Below are positions 21,861 to 29,586 of a stretch of 34,740 nucleotides of DNA, one piece after another. How positions within the stretch are numbered: the stretch's first letter is position 1; each line of letters starts with the position of its first letter. The notes beneath the pieces were generated by a model that had not been told where the DNA came from, made no database searches, and was given only the letters and a program-made list of their open reading frames with translations. The stretch is from Candidatus Kuenenia stuttgartensis (GTDB lineage Bacteria > Planctomycetota > Planctomycetia > Planctomycetales > Planctomycetaceae), in the NCBI GenBank assembly GCA_945904015.1, contig CAMDPK010000078.1:1-34740 (forward strand), read 5' to 3'. A program made the position numbers and the translations under genes.

Positions 21861-24233
21861 ATGGCACCGTCGATTCCACTCGCGGTTCTCGCCGAAGTGA
21901 CTCTCGGAGCGCGTCACTGGCTGGGCAGTGCGTTGTTGTTGTCGGCAATCGCACTGGCGATGCTGGTTTGGTCGTACCGTCGTGCGGGGTCGGTGACGTG
22001 GGTGCGGGGGCTGGCCGCGTTGCTCAAAGGGATCGCGGTCGTCGCGCTGGCGGTCTGTTTGGTCGAGCCGCTCTTCACGGGGACTCGGCCGCGGCCGGGG
22101 AGCAATTTGTTTCTTGTCGTTGCGGACAACAGCCGCAGTTTGAAACTGTCGGACGGCGACAGCACTGCGTCGCGCGGTCAGACGATGAAGACCCGGTTGG
22201 CGGACGAGTCGTCGTGGTTGACTCGGTTGGCTCAGGACTTCGATGTGCGGCGATATGTCTTCGACACGAATCTGCGGCCTGTAAAATCGTTTTCCGAACT
22301 GACGATCGAAGGCGAAGCGTCGGCGATGAACACGTCGCTGGCGGCGCTGGTCGATCGTTTTCGAGGTCAACCGGTGGCTGGAATCCTGTTGCTGACCGAT
22401 GGCAACGCGACGGATCTGTCCGACGCGCCGCTGGATGCGAAGAAACTTCCACCCGTGTATTCGGTGGCGATCGGAGCCGACAGTGGACTCGTTGATCTGT
22501 CGGTCTCGCACGTCGCGGTGAGTCAAACGAATTTTGAAGCGGCTCCGGTGACAATCACAGCGACGCTCGACGGCCGCTCGGTGGCTGACAAAGAGGTCGG
22601 CGTGCGGTTGCTCAACGAAGCGGGCGAAGAAGTCGAGCGTCGCAAGGTCGAGAAGTTCATCGACGGCGAACCGTCCGTGCAGCGATTCCTGCTGCGGCCG
22701 GAGAAGTCGGGGCTGAGCTTCTTCACGGTGCAGGCGTTTTTGTCGGGCGAAGAAAAGCTGAGCGAGAGCGACTCGACATCCAAGGAGGCGACGCTGGCAA
22801 ACAATCGGCGGCTGGTGACGGTCGATCGGGGCGGCGGGCCGTATCGCGTGCTGTACGTCGGCGGCCGGCCGAATTGGGAGTTCAAGTTTTTGCGGCGAGC
22901 ACTCGACGAGGACGACGAAGTCAAACTGGTCGGCCTTGTGCGGATCGCCAAGAAGGAGCCGAAGTTCACGTTTCTCAGCCGATCGGGTGAGCGGACCAAT
23001 CCGCTGTTCCGCGGCTTCGGCAACAAGGACGAGCAGGCGGAGCAATACGATCAGCCGGTGCTGTTGCGGCTCGGAACGGAAGACAAAGAGGAGTTGCTCG
23101 GTGGTTTTCCCAAAAACTCGGACGACTTGTTTCGGTATCACGCGGTGATCTTGGACGAGATCGAAGCGGCGTTCTTCACGCAGGACCAACTGTCGTTGTT
23201 GCAGCAGTTCGTCAGCCGGCGCGGCGGCGGGTTGCTGATGCTCGGCGGCAAGGAGTCGTTCGTCGAAGGGGGCTATCAACGAGCGGCTGTGGGCGAGATG
23301 TTGCCGGTCTATTTGGATCGAGCCGAACCAGCCACGATCGACGCGGGCTATCGGCTGTTGCTGACTCGCGAGGGCTGGTTGCAGCCGTGGGTCCGCACGC
23401 GGGCCAATGAACAAGACGAACAGAAGCGTCTTGCGGCGATGCCGGAATTCAAAAGTCTCAACAGCGTGCGAGCGATCAAGCCCGGCGCGTCGGTGCTCGC
23501 GCAGGTGACTTCGCCTGACGGCACCGAACGCCCCGCGCTGGTCGTGCAGCCCTTCGGCCGAGGACGCACGGCAGCGCTGTTGATCGGAGACCTGTGGCGC
23601 TGGAATCTCAAACGAACGGATCACACGCAGAGCGATCTCGAAAAGTCGTGGCGGCAGACGGTGCGCTGGTTGGTCTCCGACGTTCCGGGCCGAGTCGAAG
23701 TCGAAACTCGCCGCACATTTGCCGGTGCTCTGCCGTCCGTGCAAGTGCTGGTGCGGGCGCGAGACGCTCAGTTTGAACCGCTCGACAACGCGCACGTCGC
23801 GCTGCGAGTGCAGACGCCAGACGATCGCAAAGTTGAACTGGTCGCCGAGAGCAGCGACCGTTCACCCGGTCAGTACGAAGCGACGTTCGCCCCGCGTGCC
23901 TCCGGCGTTTACCGAGCGACGATCACCGTCACGGCGGCGGACGGCAGCGAAGTCGGCCAGCGCGAGATCGGATGGACCGCCGAACCGCAGACGGAAGAGT
24001 TCCGCACGCTCGCGGTCAATCGTTCGCTGTTGGCTCAACTTGCGAAGGACACCGGTGGTGAGTTGATCGACGCCGATGACCTCGATCAATTCGTCGGCAG
24101 TCTGCCGAACCGCAAAATTCCGATCGTCGAAACGTGGACGTACCCGCTGTGGCATCAGTCGTCGGTGTTCCTGCTGGCGGTCGGCTGTTTGATCGGCGAA
24201 TGGGGCCTGCGTCGTTGGCGAGGAATGCCGTAG
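21861..24233 (+). CDS. VWA-domain membrane protein with amidotransferase-like domain
   Basis: This 790-aa protein has two N-terminal membrane segments (about 20-38 and 52-70). A VWA-like domain follows, with a MIDAS-type motif DNSRS (89-93) and LLLTDGNATD later. Then comes a region like the catalytically inactive glutamine-amidotransferase domain of related proteins (RVLYVGGRPNWEFKFLRRAL, GGGLLMLGGKESF). A beta domain follows, and one membrane segment lies near the C-terminus (SVFLLAVGCLIGEWGL). The ORF opens with a GTG at 21855, but AAGGAG (21847-21852) is spaced better for the ATG at 21861. It is probably a second structural partner of the MoxR system. The stop is two codons from the ATG of the peptidase gene. 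Confidence 0.85.
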   Translation: MAPSIPLAVLAEVTLGARHWLGSALLLSAIALAMLVWSYRRAGSVTWVRGLAALLKGIAVVALAVCLVEPLFTGTRPRPGSNLFLVVADNSRSLKLSDGDSTASRGQTMKTRLADESSWLTRLAQDFDVRRYVFDTNLRPVKSFSELTIEGEASAMNTSLAALVDRFRGQPVAGILLLTDGNATDLSDAPLDAKKLPPVYSVAIGADSGLVDLSVSHVAVSQTNFEAAPVTITATLDGRSVADKEVGVRLLNEAGEEVERRKVEKFIDGEPSVQRFLLRPEKSGLSFFTVQAFLSGEEKLSESDSTSKEATLANNRRLVTVDRGGGPYRVLYVGGRPNWEFKFLRRALDEDDEVKLVGLVRIAKKEPKFTFLSRSGERTNPLFRGFGNKDEQAEQYDQPVLLRLGTEDKEELLGGFPKNSDDLFRYHAVILDEIEAAFFTQDQLSLLQQFVSRRGGGLLMLGGKESFVEGGYQRAAVGEMLPVYLDRAEPATIDAGYRLLLTREGWLQPWVRTRANEQDEQKRLAAMPEFKSLNSVRAIKPGASVLAQVTSPDGTERPALVVQPFGRGRTAALLIGDLWRWNLKRTDHTQSDLEKSWRQTVRWLVSDVPGRVEVETRRTFAGALPSVQVLVRARDAQFEPLDNAHVALRVQTPDDRKVELVAESSDRSPGQYEATFAPRASGVYRATITVTAADGSEVGQREIGWTAEPQTEEFRTLAVNRSLLAQLAKDTGGELIDADDLDQFVGSLPNRKIPIVETWTYPLWHQSSVFLLAVGCLIGEWGLRRWRGMP

Positions 24234-24236
24234 GTC

Positions 24237-25313
24237 ATGGAAATTCCAATGTCCAAAATTCAATGTCCAAGGAATGTCAAAGCTCCAATGACCAAGGTGC
24301 GATGGTGCGGGTGCTCAATCCGACGCCAGTCGTCGCTGTTTGGGATTTGGTCATTGGTCATTCCTTGGACATTGGGATTTGGAAATTGGACCTTCGCCGA
24401 CGAACCTCGAACGACGGTTCTGGTTGTCGTCGGCGCGGAAGGTTCTCCGGAGTACGGACAGCAGTTTCCGGTGTGGGCGGCTCGTTGGAACGATGCGGCC
24501 AAATTTGGCCGTGCGGAGGTCGTTCAGATTGGATTGGCCGATGCCGGTTCAGAGACCGATCGTGAGCAATTAAAAAAACGTCTGGCCGAGACTGCGAAGT
24601 CGGGCTCGGCACCGCTGTGGTTGATCCTGATTGGGCACGGGACGTTTGACGGCAAAGTCGCGCGGTTCAATCTACGCGGCCCGGATGTCGCCGCCGGTGA
24701 GTTGGCTGAATGGCTCAAGTCGATCGAGCGGCCGATTGCGGTCATCAATTGTGCCAGCAGCAGCGGGCCGTTTCTCAACGAGCTGTCGGGGCCGAATCGC
24801 GTCGTCATCACGGCGACTCAAAGCGGACACGAATACAACTTCGCTCGGTTCGGTGATTTTCTGTCGGCCGCGATCAGCGATCCGAAAGCCGATCTCGACA
24901 AGGATGAGCAAACATCGTTGCTGGAAGCGTTCCTGCTGGCGTCGTCGCGTGTGCGCGAGTTCTACGCCAGCGAAGGCCGGCTGATGACCGAGCATGCGCT
25001 GCTCGACGACAACGGCGACAAGCTGGGGACTCCGGCCGATTGGTTCCAAGGGGTGCGAGCGGTCAAGTCGGCCAAGAGCGGTGCGGCCGTCGATGGCCTG
25101 CGAGCCGCTCGGCTGCATCTCGTTCGCAGCGCTCGCGAGGAACAGCTTCCGGCGGAGGCTCGCGAGCGACGCGATCAACTCGAACAGGAACTGGCGGACT
25201 TGCGATCGCGAAAGACTGAGATGTCCGAAGACGAGTATCTCGCTCTGATTGAGCCGCTGTTGGTTGAGCTGGCGAAACTTTACGAAAGTGCGACGCCGCG
25301 CGGCGCGAAGTAG
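24237..25313 (+). CDS. Legumain/caspase-like peptidase (clan CD, C13-like)
   Basis: The core of this 358-aa protein carries the clan CD pair: H134-G135 in LILIGHGTFDG and C172 in AVINCASSSGPF, each after a hydrophobic strand. Further C13-like segments are DKDEQTSLLEAF and TEHALLDDNGDKLGTP. The C-terminus is a helical charged segment. Residues about 1-50 are encoded by a large palindrome (24240-24392). They contain a hydrophobic stretch (LFGIWSLVIPWTLGFG) ending in TFA-DEP that looks like a signal peptide. The exact start is uncertain: ATG at 24237, directly after the upstream stop, or ATG at 24288, where the peptide starts MTKVRWC. The stop codon lies inside another palindrome (25310-25365). 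Confidence 0.78.
   Translation: MEIPMSKIQCPRNVKAPMTKVRWCGCSIRRQSSLFGIWSLVIPWTLGFGNWTFADEPRTTVLVVVGAEGSPEYGQQFPVWAARWNDAAKFGRAEVVQIGLADAGSETDREQLKKRLAETAKSGSAPLWLILIGHGTFDGKVARFNLRGPDVAAGELAEWLKSIERPIAVINCASSSGPFLNELSGPNRVVITATQSGHEYNFARFGDFLSAAISDPKADLDKDEQTSLLEAFLLASSRVREFYASEGRLMTEHALLDDNGDKLGTPADWFQGVRAVKSAKSGAAVDGLRAARLHLVRSAREEQLPAEARERRDQLEQELADLRSRKTEMSEDEYLALIEPLLVELAKLYESATPRGAK
24240..24392. repeat. Large palindrome overlapping the start of the peptidase gene
   Basis: The arms include 24262-24277 (CAATGTCCAAGGAATG) with 24359-24374, perfect over 16 bases, and 24286-24295 with 24348-24357, perfect over 10 bases. The outer parts AAATTCCAATGTCC and GGACATTGGGATTTG continue imperfectly. 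Words such as CCAATGTCC and CCAATGACC recur within an arm. The DNA is much more A/T-rich than the genes around it. Confidence 0.85.
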
Positions 25314-25365
25314 GATGGGCACTCTTGCCCGTCCGGCTTGAAGACGGGCAAGAGTGCCATTCTAC
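25310..25365. terminator. Palindrome between convergent genes, over a stop codon
   Basis: The arms 25318-25333 and 25343-25358 are perfect over 16 bases (GGCACTCTTGCCCGTC), extended by GTAGGAT/ATTCTAC. The loop is nine bases. The peptidase stop codon TAG is at 25311-25313 inside the left arm, and the DUF4956 gene ends at 25370 from the other side. It therefore probably ends transcripts from both directions. Nearly the same palindrome occurs at 29446-29499. Confidence 0.7.
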
Positions 25366-25369
25366 GGCG

Positions 25370-26056
25370 TCAGTCCTCTGGATGTTCCGATCGCACTTCG
25401 GCCGAGAGGACGCCTTCGAGGCGATTCAAGTCGGCGATCAGTTGCGGCAGCGAAGCGGTTGGCGGCAACGCGACTCGGAAATGCAATTCCATCGCGGAGC
25501 CTTGCCGGATCGTGCTGGCGGCGAGCGATTGCACGTCGGAGGCATGCTTCGACAATGACTCGCGAAGTTGAGTTTCTAACTCTGGCGACCATGTCAGTTT
25601 CACGACCAAAATTTTCTTGTGGAGCACAGTCGCCACCTCATGTGGGCGGTCACGATAGACAGCCGCGGCGGCGGCGACGGTCGCCAAACCAATCAGCGCG
25701 ATGGTCGGCTGTCCGGCCCCAATCGACATTCCTACGACGACAGCGAAGATCACGAACGCCGTGTCTTTGGTGTCACGCAAGATGGTGCGGAAGCGGACGA
25801 TCGACAGAACTCCGGCCAGGCTGAACGCGCGCGCGAAGTTATCGCCGATCACTTGCGTCACCATCGCGATCAGCACGCACAGCATCACGAGCGTAGCGGG
25901 GAAGGTCGTCGAGTGATCGGACGTGCGGCCGCGCGTGGCTCGATGGATGCCGACCACCACACTTCCCAAGAGCAGCGCGGCGACCAGCCGAACGAGCAAC
26001 GTCTGCCACGGCTCGGTCGGAGTGGCACCAAAACTTTGTCGTAGCCAGTCGGGCAT
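25370..26056 (-). CDS. DUF4956 membrane protein
   Basis: This 228-aa protein matches the DUF4956 layout. Three or four membrane segments lie in the first 130 residues (LLVRLVAALLLGSVVVGIHR, FPATLVMLCVLIAMVTQVI, TAFVIFAVVVGMSIGAG, TIALIGLATVAAAAAVY). A conserved loop FARAFSLAGVLSIVRFRT follows the second, and a cytoplasmic alpha/beta C-terminal domain ends the protein. DUF4956 proteins are commonly found beside VTC-domain and CotH genes. Their role is unknown but could be transport or placement of the product of the VTC protein. AAGGA lies seven bases before the ATG at 26056, and the VTC gene ends 24 bases upstream. Confidence 0.85.
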   Translation of the reverse strand: MPDWLRQSFGATPTEPWQTLLVRLVAALLLGSVVVGIHRATRGRTSDHSTTFPATLVMLCVLIAMVTQVIGDNFARAFSLAGVLSIVRFRTILRDTKDTAFVIFAVVVGMSIGAGQPTIALIGLATVAAAAAVYRDRPHEVATVLHKKILVVKLTWSPELETQLRESLSKHASDVQSLAASTIRQGSAMELHFRVALPPTASLPQLIADLNRLEGVLSAEVRSEHPED

Positions 26057-26080
26057 TACTTGGTCCTTGCGCGGCGCGGT

Positions 26081-26968
26081 TCAAACGCATTCGCCCGTCA
26101 GACGAGACAGCGAGATGCACGCCGCAACGCTCTCACGGTACTTCGAGAACGACTTGGGTGCCAATCGCAAATCTTGAATCAGGCCGCGAAAGGACGCGGG
26201 GAGCACGTCGCGAAATTTGAGTTCCACGATCCGTTGGTCGTTCAACAGCGGCTCTCCGGACAAAGGGCCGGACGGGACGTGCCAATCGGTCGCGTCGGTC
26301 GCGAATAAATCGCGGTCGATCGTCAATCGAATTGGCCCACTAGCGGATGTTCCGACGCGAGCCGTCCGGCAATATGTCACCTGGCACACGGGCCGCAATT
26401 GTCGCTGGTCGAGTCGGCGTCGAAACCAAGCTCCCTCCCATTCGAGATCGGAGGGCTGGCTGATTTGCTGAGACCACTCAGTTTCGGCGACGGAGACTCG
26501 GCGCTTGCGAACGAGTCCGTTGCGTTTGCGTTTTAGTTCGAGCCAGATCGTCGATTCGTTTCCGTAGCGTCGCAGACGAAATTTGCGGCGGCGAAAACCG
26601 GGTTGGCGGCGATAGGTGTCGAAGTTGAGCGTGTCGAGGTACAGACTGTTGACGCGATATCCGTCTTCACTTTCGCCACCGTGCGGGTCCGCCGCGAGAT
26701 GTCGATTTGCCCAAGCCGCGATGTCGTCAGCAATGCTCGCGTCCACCACAAACTTCATCTCGCTGGCACCACGCGGACTGACGAGCGACGGCGAAACGGC
26801 GAGCAGCGTCAATCCGGGTTGAAGGACACTGCCGGCATCATCGGCCTGGACCACAAAGCTGTCTTGCGGCAAAGCCAATCGCGGAACCGCTCCGAGAACA
26901 CCCTCCGCTCCCAGCGACTCGGAGTGCGGCAGATCAGGACAACACGCTTTCGGAAACATGGAATTCAT
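26081..26968 (-). CDS. VTC-domain protein (polyphosphate polymerase-like)
   Basis: The VTC domain is a triphosphate-tunnel fold that in yeast Vtc4 makes polyphosphate from ATP. The bacterial versions are mostly uncharacterised. The domain begins near MKFVVDASIADDIAAWANRHL and shows YRVNSLYLDTLNFDTYRR, the basic strands RRRKFRLRRYG and WLELKRKRNGLVRKRR, and near the end the acidic VELKF strand. The ATG at 26968 gives 295 aa. The first 70 residues have no family pattern and include DNA similar to the GGCGAGCGGAGG palindrome wording (near 26900). The ATG at 26758, which starts MKFVVD, is therefore an alternative start. It lies in a CotH-VTC-DUF4956 block. Confidence 0.82.
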   Translation of the reverse strand: MNSMFPKACCPDLPHSESLGAEGVLGAVPRLALPQDSFVVQADDAGSVLQPGLTLLAVSPSLVSPRGASEMKFVVDASIADDIAAWANRHLAADPHGGESEDGYRVNSLYLDTLNFDTYRRQPGFRRRKFRLRRYGNESTIWLELKRKRNGLVRKRRVSVAETEWSQQISQPSDLEWEGAWFRRRLDQRQLRPVCQVTYCRTARVGTSASGPIRLTIDRDLFATDATDWHVPSGPLSGEPLLNDQRIVELKFRDVLPASFRGLIQDLRLAPKSFSKYRESVAACISLSRLTGECV

Positions 26969-26998
26969 TTCGGAGAAAGCGAGAGGAAGTTTTCAAAA

Positions 26999-27066
26999 CC
27001 GTAGCCACGTTCGCCAGAACGTGGGCCGATCCGAAGAATCCCACGTTCTGGCGAACGTGGCTACGG
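26999..27066. repeat. 27-bp palindrome between the CotH and VTC genes
   Basis: The arms 26999-27025 and 27040-27066 are perfect complements over 27 bases around a 14-base loop. Within an arm the words CCACGTTC and GAACGTGG also form a smaller palindrome. It lies 20 bases past the CotH stop and may end or process the transcript before the VTC gene. Confidence 0.9.
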
Positions 27067-27085
27067 CGGATTTCGCGGCGACCGA

Positions 27086-29425
27086 TCATTTGGCGGTGGC
27101 CGATTTGACGGCTTCGTGATTGAGCAGGAACTCGCGACGCTGGTCGGCAAACGCTCGCAAGCTGACCGAGTGATGTGGCGGGCCGAAACGGCGCGGCGGT
27201 TCGGATTCTGCCTTGTCGTTCGATTCCTTCGTCACGACATCGGCGGTTGCCTTCTGAAAATCGGCAAACGAGCTGAGCTTGCGAGTGTCGGCTTCGATTT
27301 CTTTTTCGATCAGCGACCGGTACCCAGCGACGATCGGTCCGAGCTTTTTCCAGTCGAGCGATTCTTCAGCAATCGTGCGGACGTGTTGCAGGTAGCGTAC
27401 TCGCAGGCTCGGCACGGAGAGCACTTTGCTGCGCAGCGGCTTGCGAGCGTCATCGAGTCCGATCAGCGGATCGAGGTCAAATGCGGGGCCGCCGGGTCGA
27501 ACGTTGTCGCCGGGACGGCGCGGCTCGCCGCGAGGTCCATCGGGACGAGCTTCACCCGGACGCCCACCGGGTTGGCCACCGCCAAAACCGCCTCGACCGG
27601 GTGGGCCGCCTCCCGGTCCACCGGGGCCGCCTGGACCGAATCCAAAGCCTGGTCCCATCGGGGCGCGGAACGCTTCGTTCATGTCGTGCGGCAGAATGTG
27701 AAACTTGCCTTTCGCATCCAGGAACATGCTGTAGTCGCTAGCTCGAATCCAATAGCCGTCGCAGTTGATCAGCGCGTTGTCGAGCGCGAGGAACCACAGC
27801 AGCCCATCGATGTCGAGCATCGGTTCGAGCGCGGCCTCCAACTCGTCGGCCGGAGTCTCGTTGAGCGTCTTGCAGAGTTTGATCAGTTTCTTCCACGCTT
27901 TGTTGTCGTCACCAGTCTTCATGTCGTAGCGACGCTTGTAGTCCTCGACGTTGTCGCCGATGTATTCCAAGCCGCCTCCACCACCCGGCGAGCCGGTGAC
28001 TTTCCAGCGTGTCCCTTTGGTTGATGAAAAATTCTCAGCGAGGAACTCCTTGTTGAACTGCTGGACGTTGGCGTAAACGCCCCAGCTCTCGCCGTTGATG
28101 ACGACCTTCACGAAGTTCGTCTTCGGAGCCGGCAGGTGTTGCCTCGCGATGTGCGAGTACAGCACGGAACTGAGGAACGAATCATCCTCGTGAGCGTTCA
28201 GCAGGTTCAGCGTCTTGTAGCCGTACAGCCGCTGCTTCGAGTCCACGGAGTCGAGTGACAGATTCAACGACCGCTTGGAGCCGGCCGGGACCATCATGTA
28301 CGACGACATGCCTCGGAAGTGAATGCCGACGTTCGGATATTTCTTGCCATCCACCGTCAGAGTCGCCGGGACTTCGACATCGGTGTTGTTGAAGTCCGCG
28401 AGTTCGGCTTCCCAATCCTTGTCTTCAAAGTCGATGAAAATCGTCCGCAAGACGTGTGGGTCGTAGAGCGGTGCGTCGCTGGGTGTGACGTCATCGGGCG
28501 AGACGCGTGGGCCGGGCTTGCCTGGCTCGGATTGGCCCCCGAATGGGCCGCGCCCGCCGGGACCACCCGGTGGGCCGAAGCCGCCGCGCCGGCCCCCTTC
28601 GGTCTTCATCGAATCGCGAGCCACTTGGCGTTCGTCTTTGTTCAAGCGGCCGTCGTTGTCTTTGTCGAACTGCTTGACGAGCGCCCGTTCGCGCTGCATC
28701 GGACCACCCGGCCCGCCGGGGCCACCACCTGGGGGGCCGAAGCCTCCAGGACCACCCGGTCCGAAACCGAATCCTTGTTCGGGAAACTTGAAGTCCGCTC
28801 CCTTCAACTTGGTCCATTGCTCTTTCTGCTTGGCGCTGAGCACCGCGACCGCGTCGGACTCGACCTTCTTGCGTTGGTCAGGTGCCGCGAAGAACGGTGG
28901 ATTCTGTTCGATCAATTCGCGCAGCTTGTCGCGTTGTTCGTCGCTGAGTTTCAGTGGCTTGCTGACTTCATCACGCAGCAGCGAACCGATGCCGCCGCGC
29001 TGCAATTGGAGTTCGGAGAAGCGACTGGCTTGTGACTTGTCCAGAATTTTGGCGAGCCGCTCTTCGGCCTGCTTGGTGATCCCTTCCATCTGAGTTCGCA
29101 TCTTCGCGAACCGCTCATCGCGTTCTTTCTCTTCCAGCGTGAAGACTTCTTGGAAGTTGAAACCTTCGAAGACCGTACGAGACTGCTCCTGCGTCTTGTT
29201 GATGACGTCGGCCACCTTGGGCCTTTGCTCGTCCGAGAGTTTGAGTTCCTGCTGCACTTCCGGGATTCCGATCAGAGTGACCGAACCCATCGGATCGCCG
29301 CCTGGCCCACCGAATCCGGGTCCACGTGGACCGCCCGGTCCCGGCCCTCGAAAGCCTTGAGCCAGAACGGTCGTGGCGATCAACAGACTGCAGGTCGTCA
29401 GACAGATCAGAGTTCGCCACCGCAT
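27086..29425 (-). CDS. Secreted CotH-type kinase with LTxxQ helices, EF-hand and Gly/Pro tracts
   Basis: CotH proteins are atypical secreted or spore-coat protein kinases. This 779-aa protein has a signal peptide (1-22). A helical domain follows with repeated motifs LKLSDEQRPKV (61-71), LKLSDEQRDKL (158-168) and VLSAKQKEQW (195-204). A Gly/Pro-rich tract (218-242) and a single EF-hand loop DKDNDGRLNKDE (254-265) come next. The CotH domain covers about 320-590, with VGIHFRGMSSY, KRSLNLSLDS, KTLNLLNAHEDDSFL and HILPHDMNEAF (metal site near D581). A second Gly/Pro tract (591-650) and a helical C-terminus end it. GGAG lies six bases before the ATG at 29425. It is followed by the VTC and DUF4956 genes. 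Confidence 0.88.
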   Translation of the reverse strand: MRWRTLICLTTCSLLIATTVLAQGFRGPGPGGPRGPGFGGPGGDPMGSVTLIGIPEVQQELKLSDEQRPKVADVINKTQEQSRTVFEGFNFQEVFTLEEKERDERFAKMRTQMEGITKQAEERLAKILDKSQASRFSELQLQRGGIGSLLRDEVSKPLKLSDEQRDKLRELIEQNPPFFAAPDQRKKVESDAVAVLSAKQKEQWTKLKGADFKFPEQGFGFGPGGPGGFGPPGGGPGGPGGPMQRERALVKQFDKDNDGRLNKDERQVARDSMKTEGGRRGGFGPPGGPGGRGPFGGQSEPGKPGPRVSPDDVTPSDAPLYDPHVLRTIFIDFEDKDWEAELADFNNTDVEVPATLTVDGKKYPNVGIHFRGMSSYMMVPAGSKRSLNLSLDSVDSKQRLYGYKTLNLLNAHEDDSFLSSVLYSHIARQHLPAPKTNFVKVVINGESWGVYANVQQFNKEFLAENFSSTKGTRWKVTGSPGGGGGLEYIGDNVEDYKRRYDMKTGDDNKAWKKLIKLCKTLNETPADELEAALEPMLDIDGLLWFLALDNALINCDGYWIRASDYSMFLDAKGKFHILPHDMNEAFRAPMGPGFGFGPGGPGGPGGGPPGRGGFGGGQPGGRPGEARPDGPRGEPRRPGDNVRPGGPAFDLDPLIGLDDARKPLRSKVLSVPSLRVRYLQHVRTIAEESLDWKKLGPIVAGYRSLIEKEIEADTRKLSSFADFQKATADVVTKESNDKAESEPPRRFGPPHHSVSLRAFADQRREFLLNHEAVKSATAK

Positions 29426-29445
29426 GAAGATCTCCGTTCGATTGG

Positions 29446-29499
29446 AGGATGGGCACTCTTGCCCGTCCCGAAAAATGGACGGGCAAGAGTGCCCATCCT
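29446..29499. repeat. 23-bp palindrome upstream of the CotH gene
   Basis: The arms 29446-29468 and 29477-29499 are perfect complements over 23 bases around an eight-base loop. The arm sequence (GGATGGGCACTCTTGCCCGTC) is the same as in the palindrome at 25310-25365, with a different loop. It lies between the kinase stop and the CotH start. Confidence 0.9.
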
Positions 29500-29586
29500 A
29501 GGTTCGCTCACCTTGAGTCACGGACACAAACCCAAGACCGTCGTGTTGGTCTCGCGTTTTGTCGCGGAATCGTGCGAGAGCGTCCG

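Noticed and set aside
21774..23795. 673-codon minus-strand open frame opposite the second VWA gene
   Set aside because: It is Arg/His/Gln-rich with no domain pattern and lies fully opposite a well supported gene. Long antisense frames are expected at this GC content.
27463..27701. Proline/glycine-rich plus-strand open frames opposite the CotH gene
   Set aside because: They are the reverse reading of the Gly/Pro tract of the CotH protein and have no start signals.
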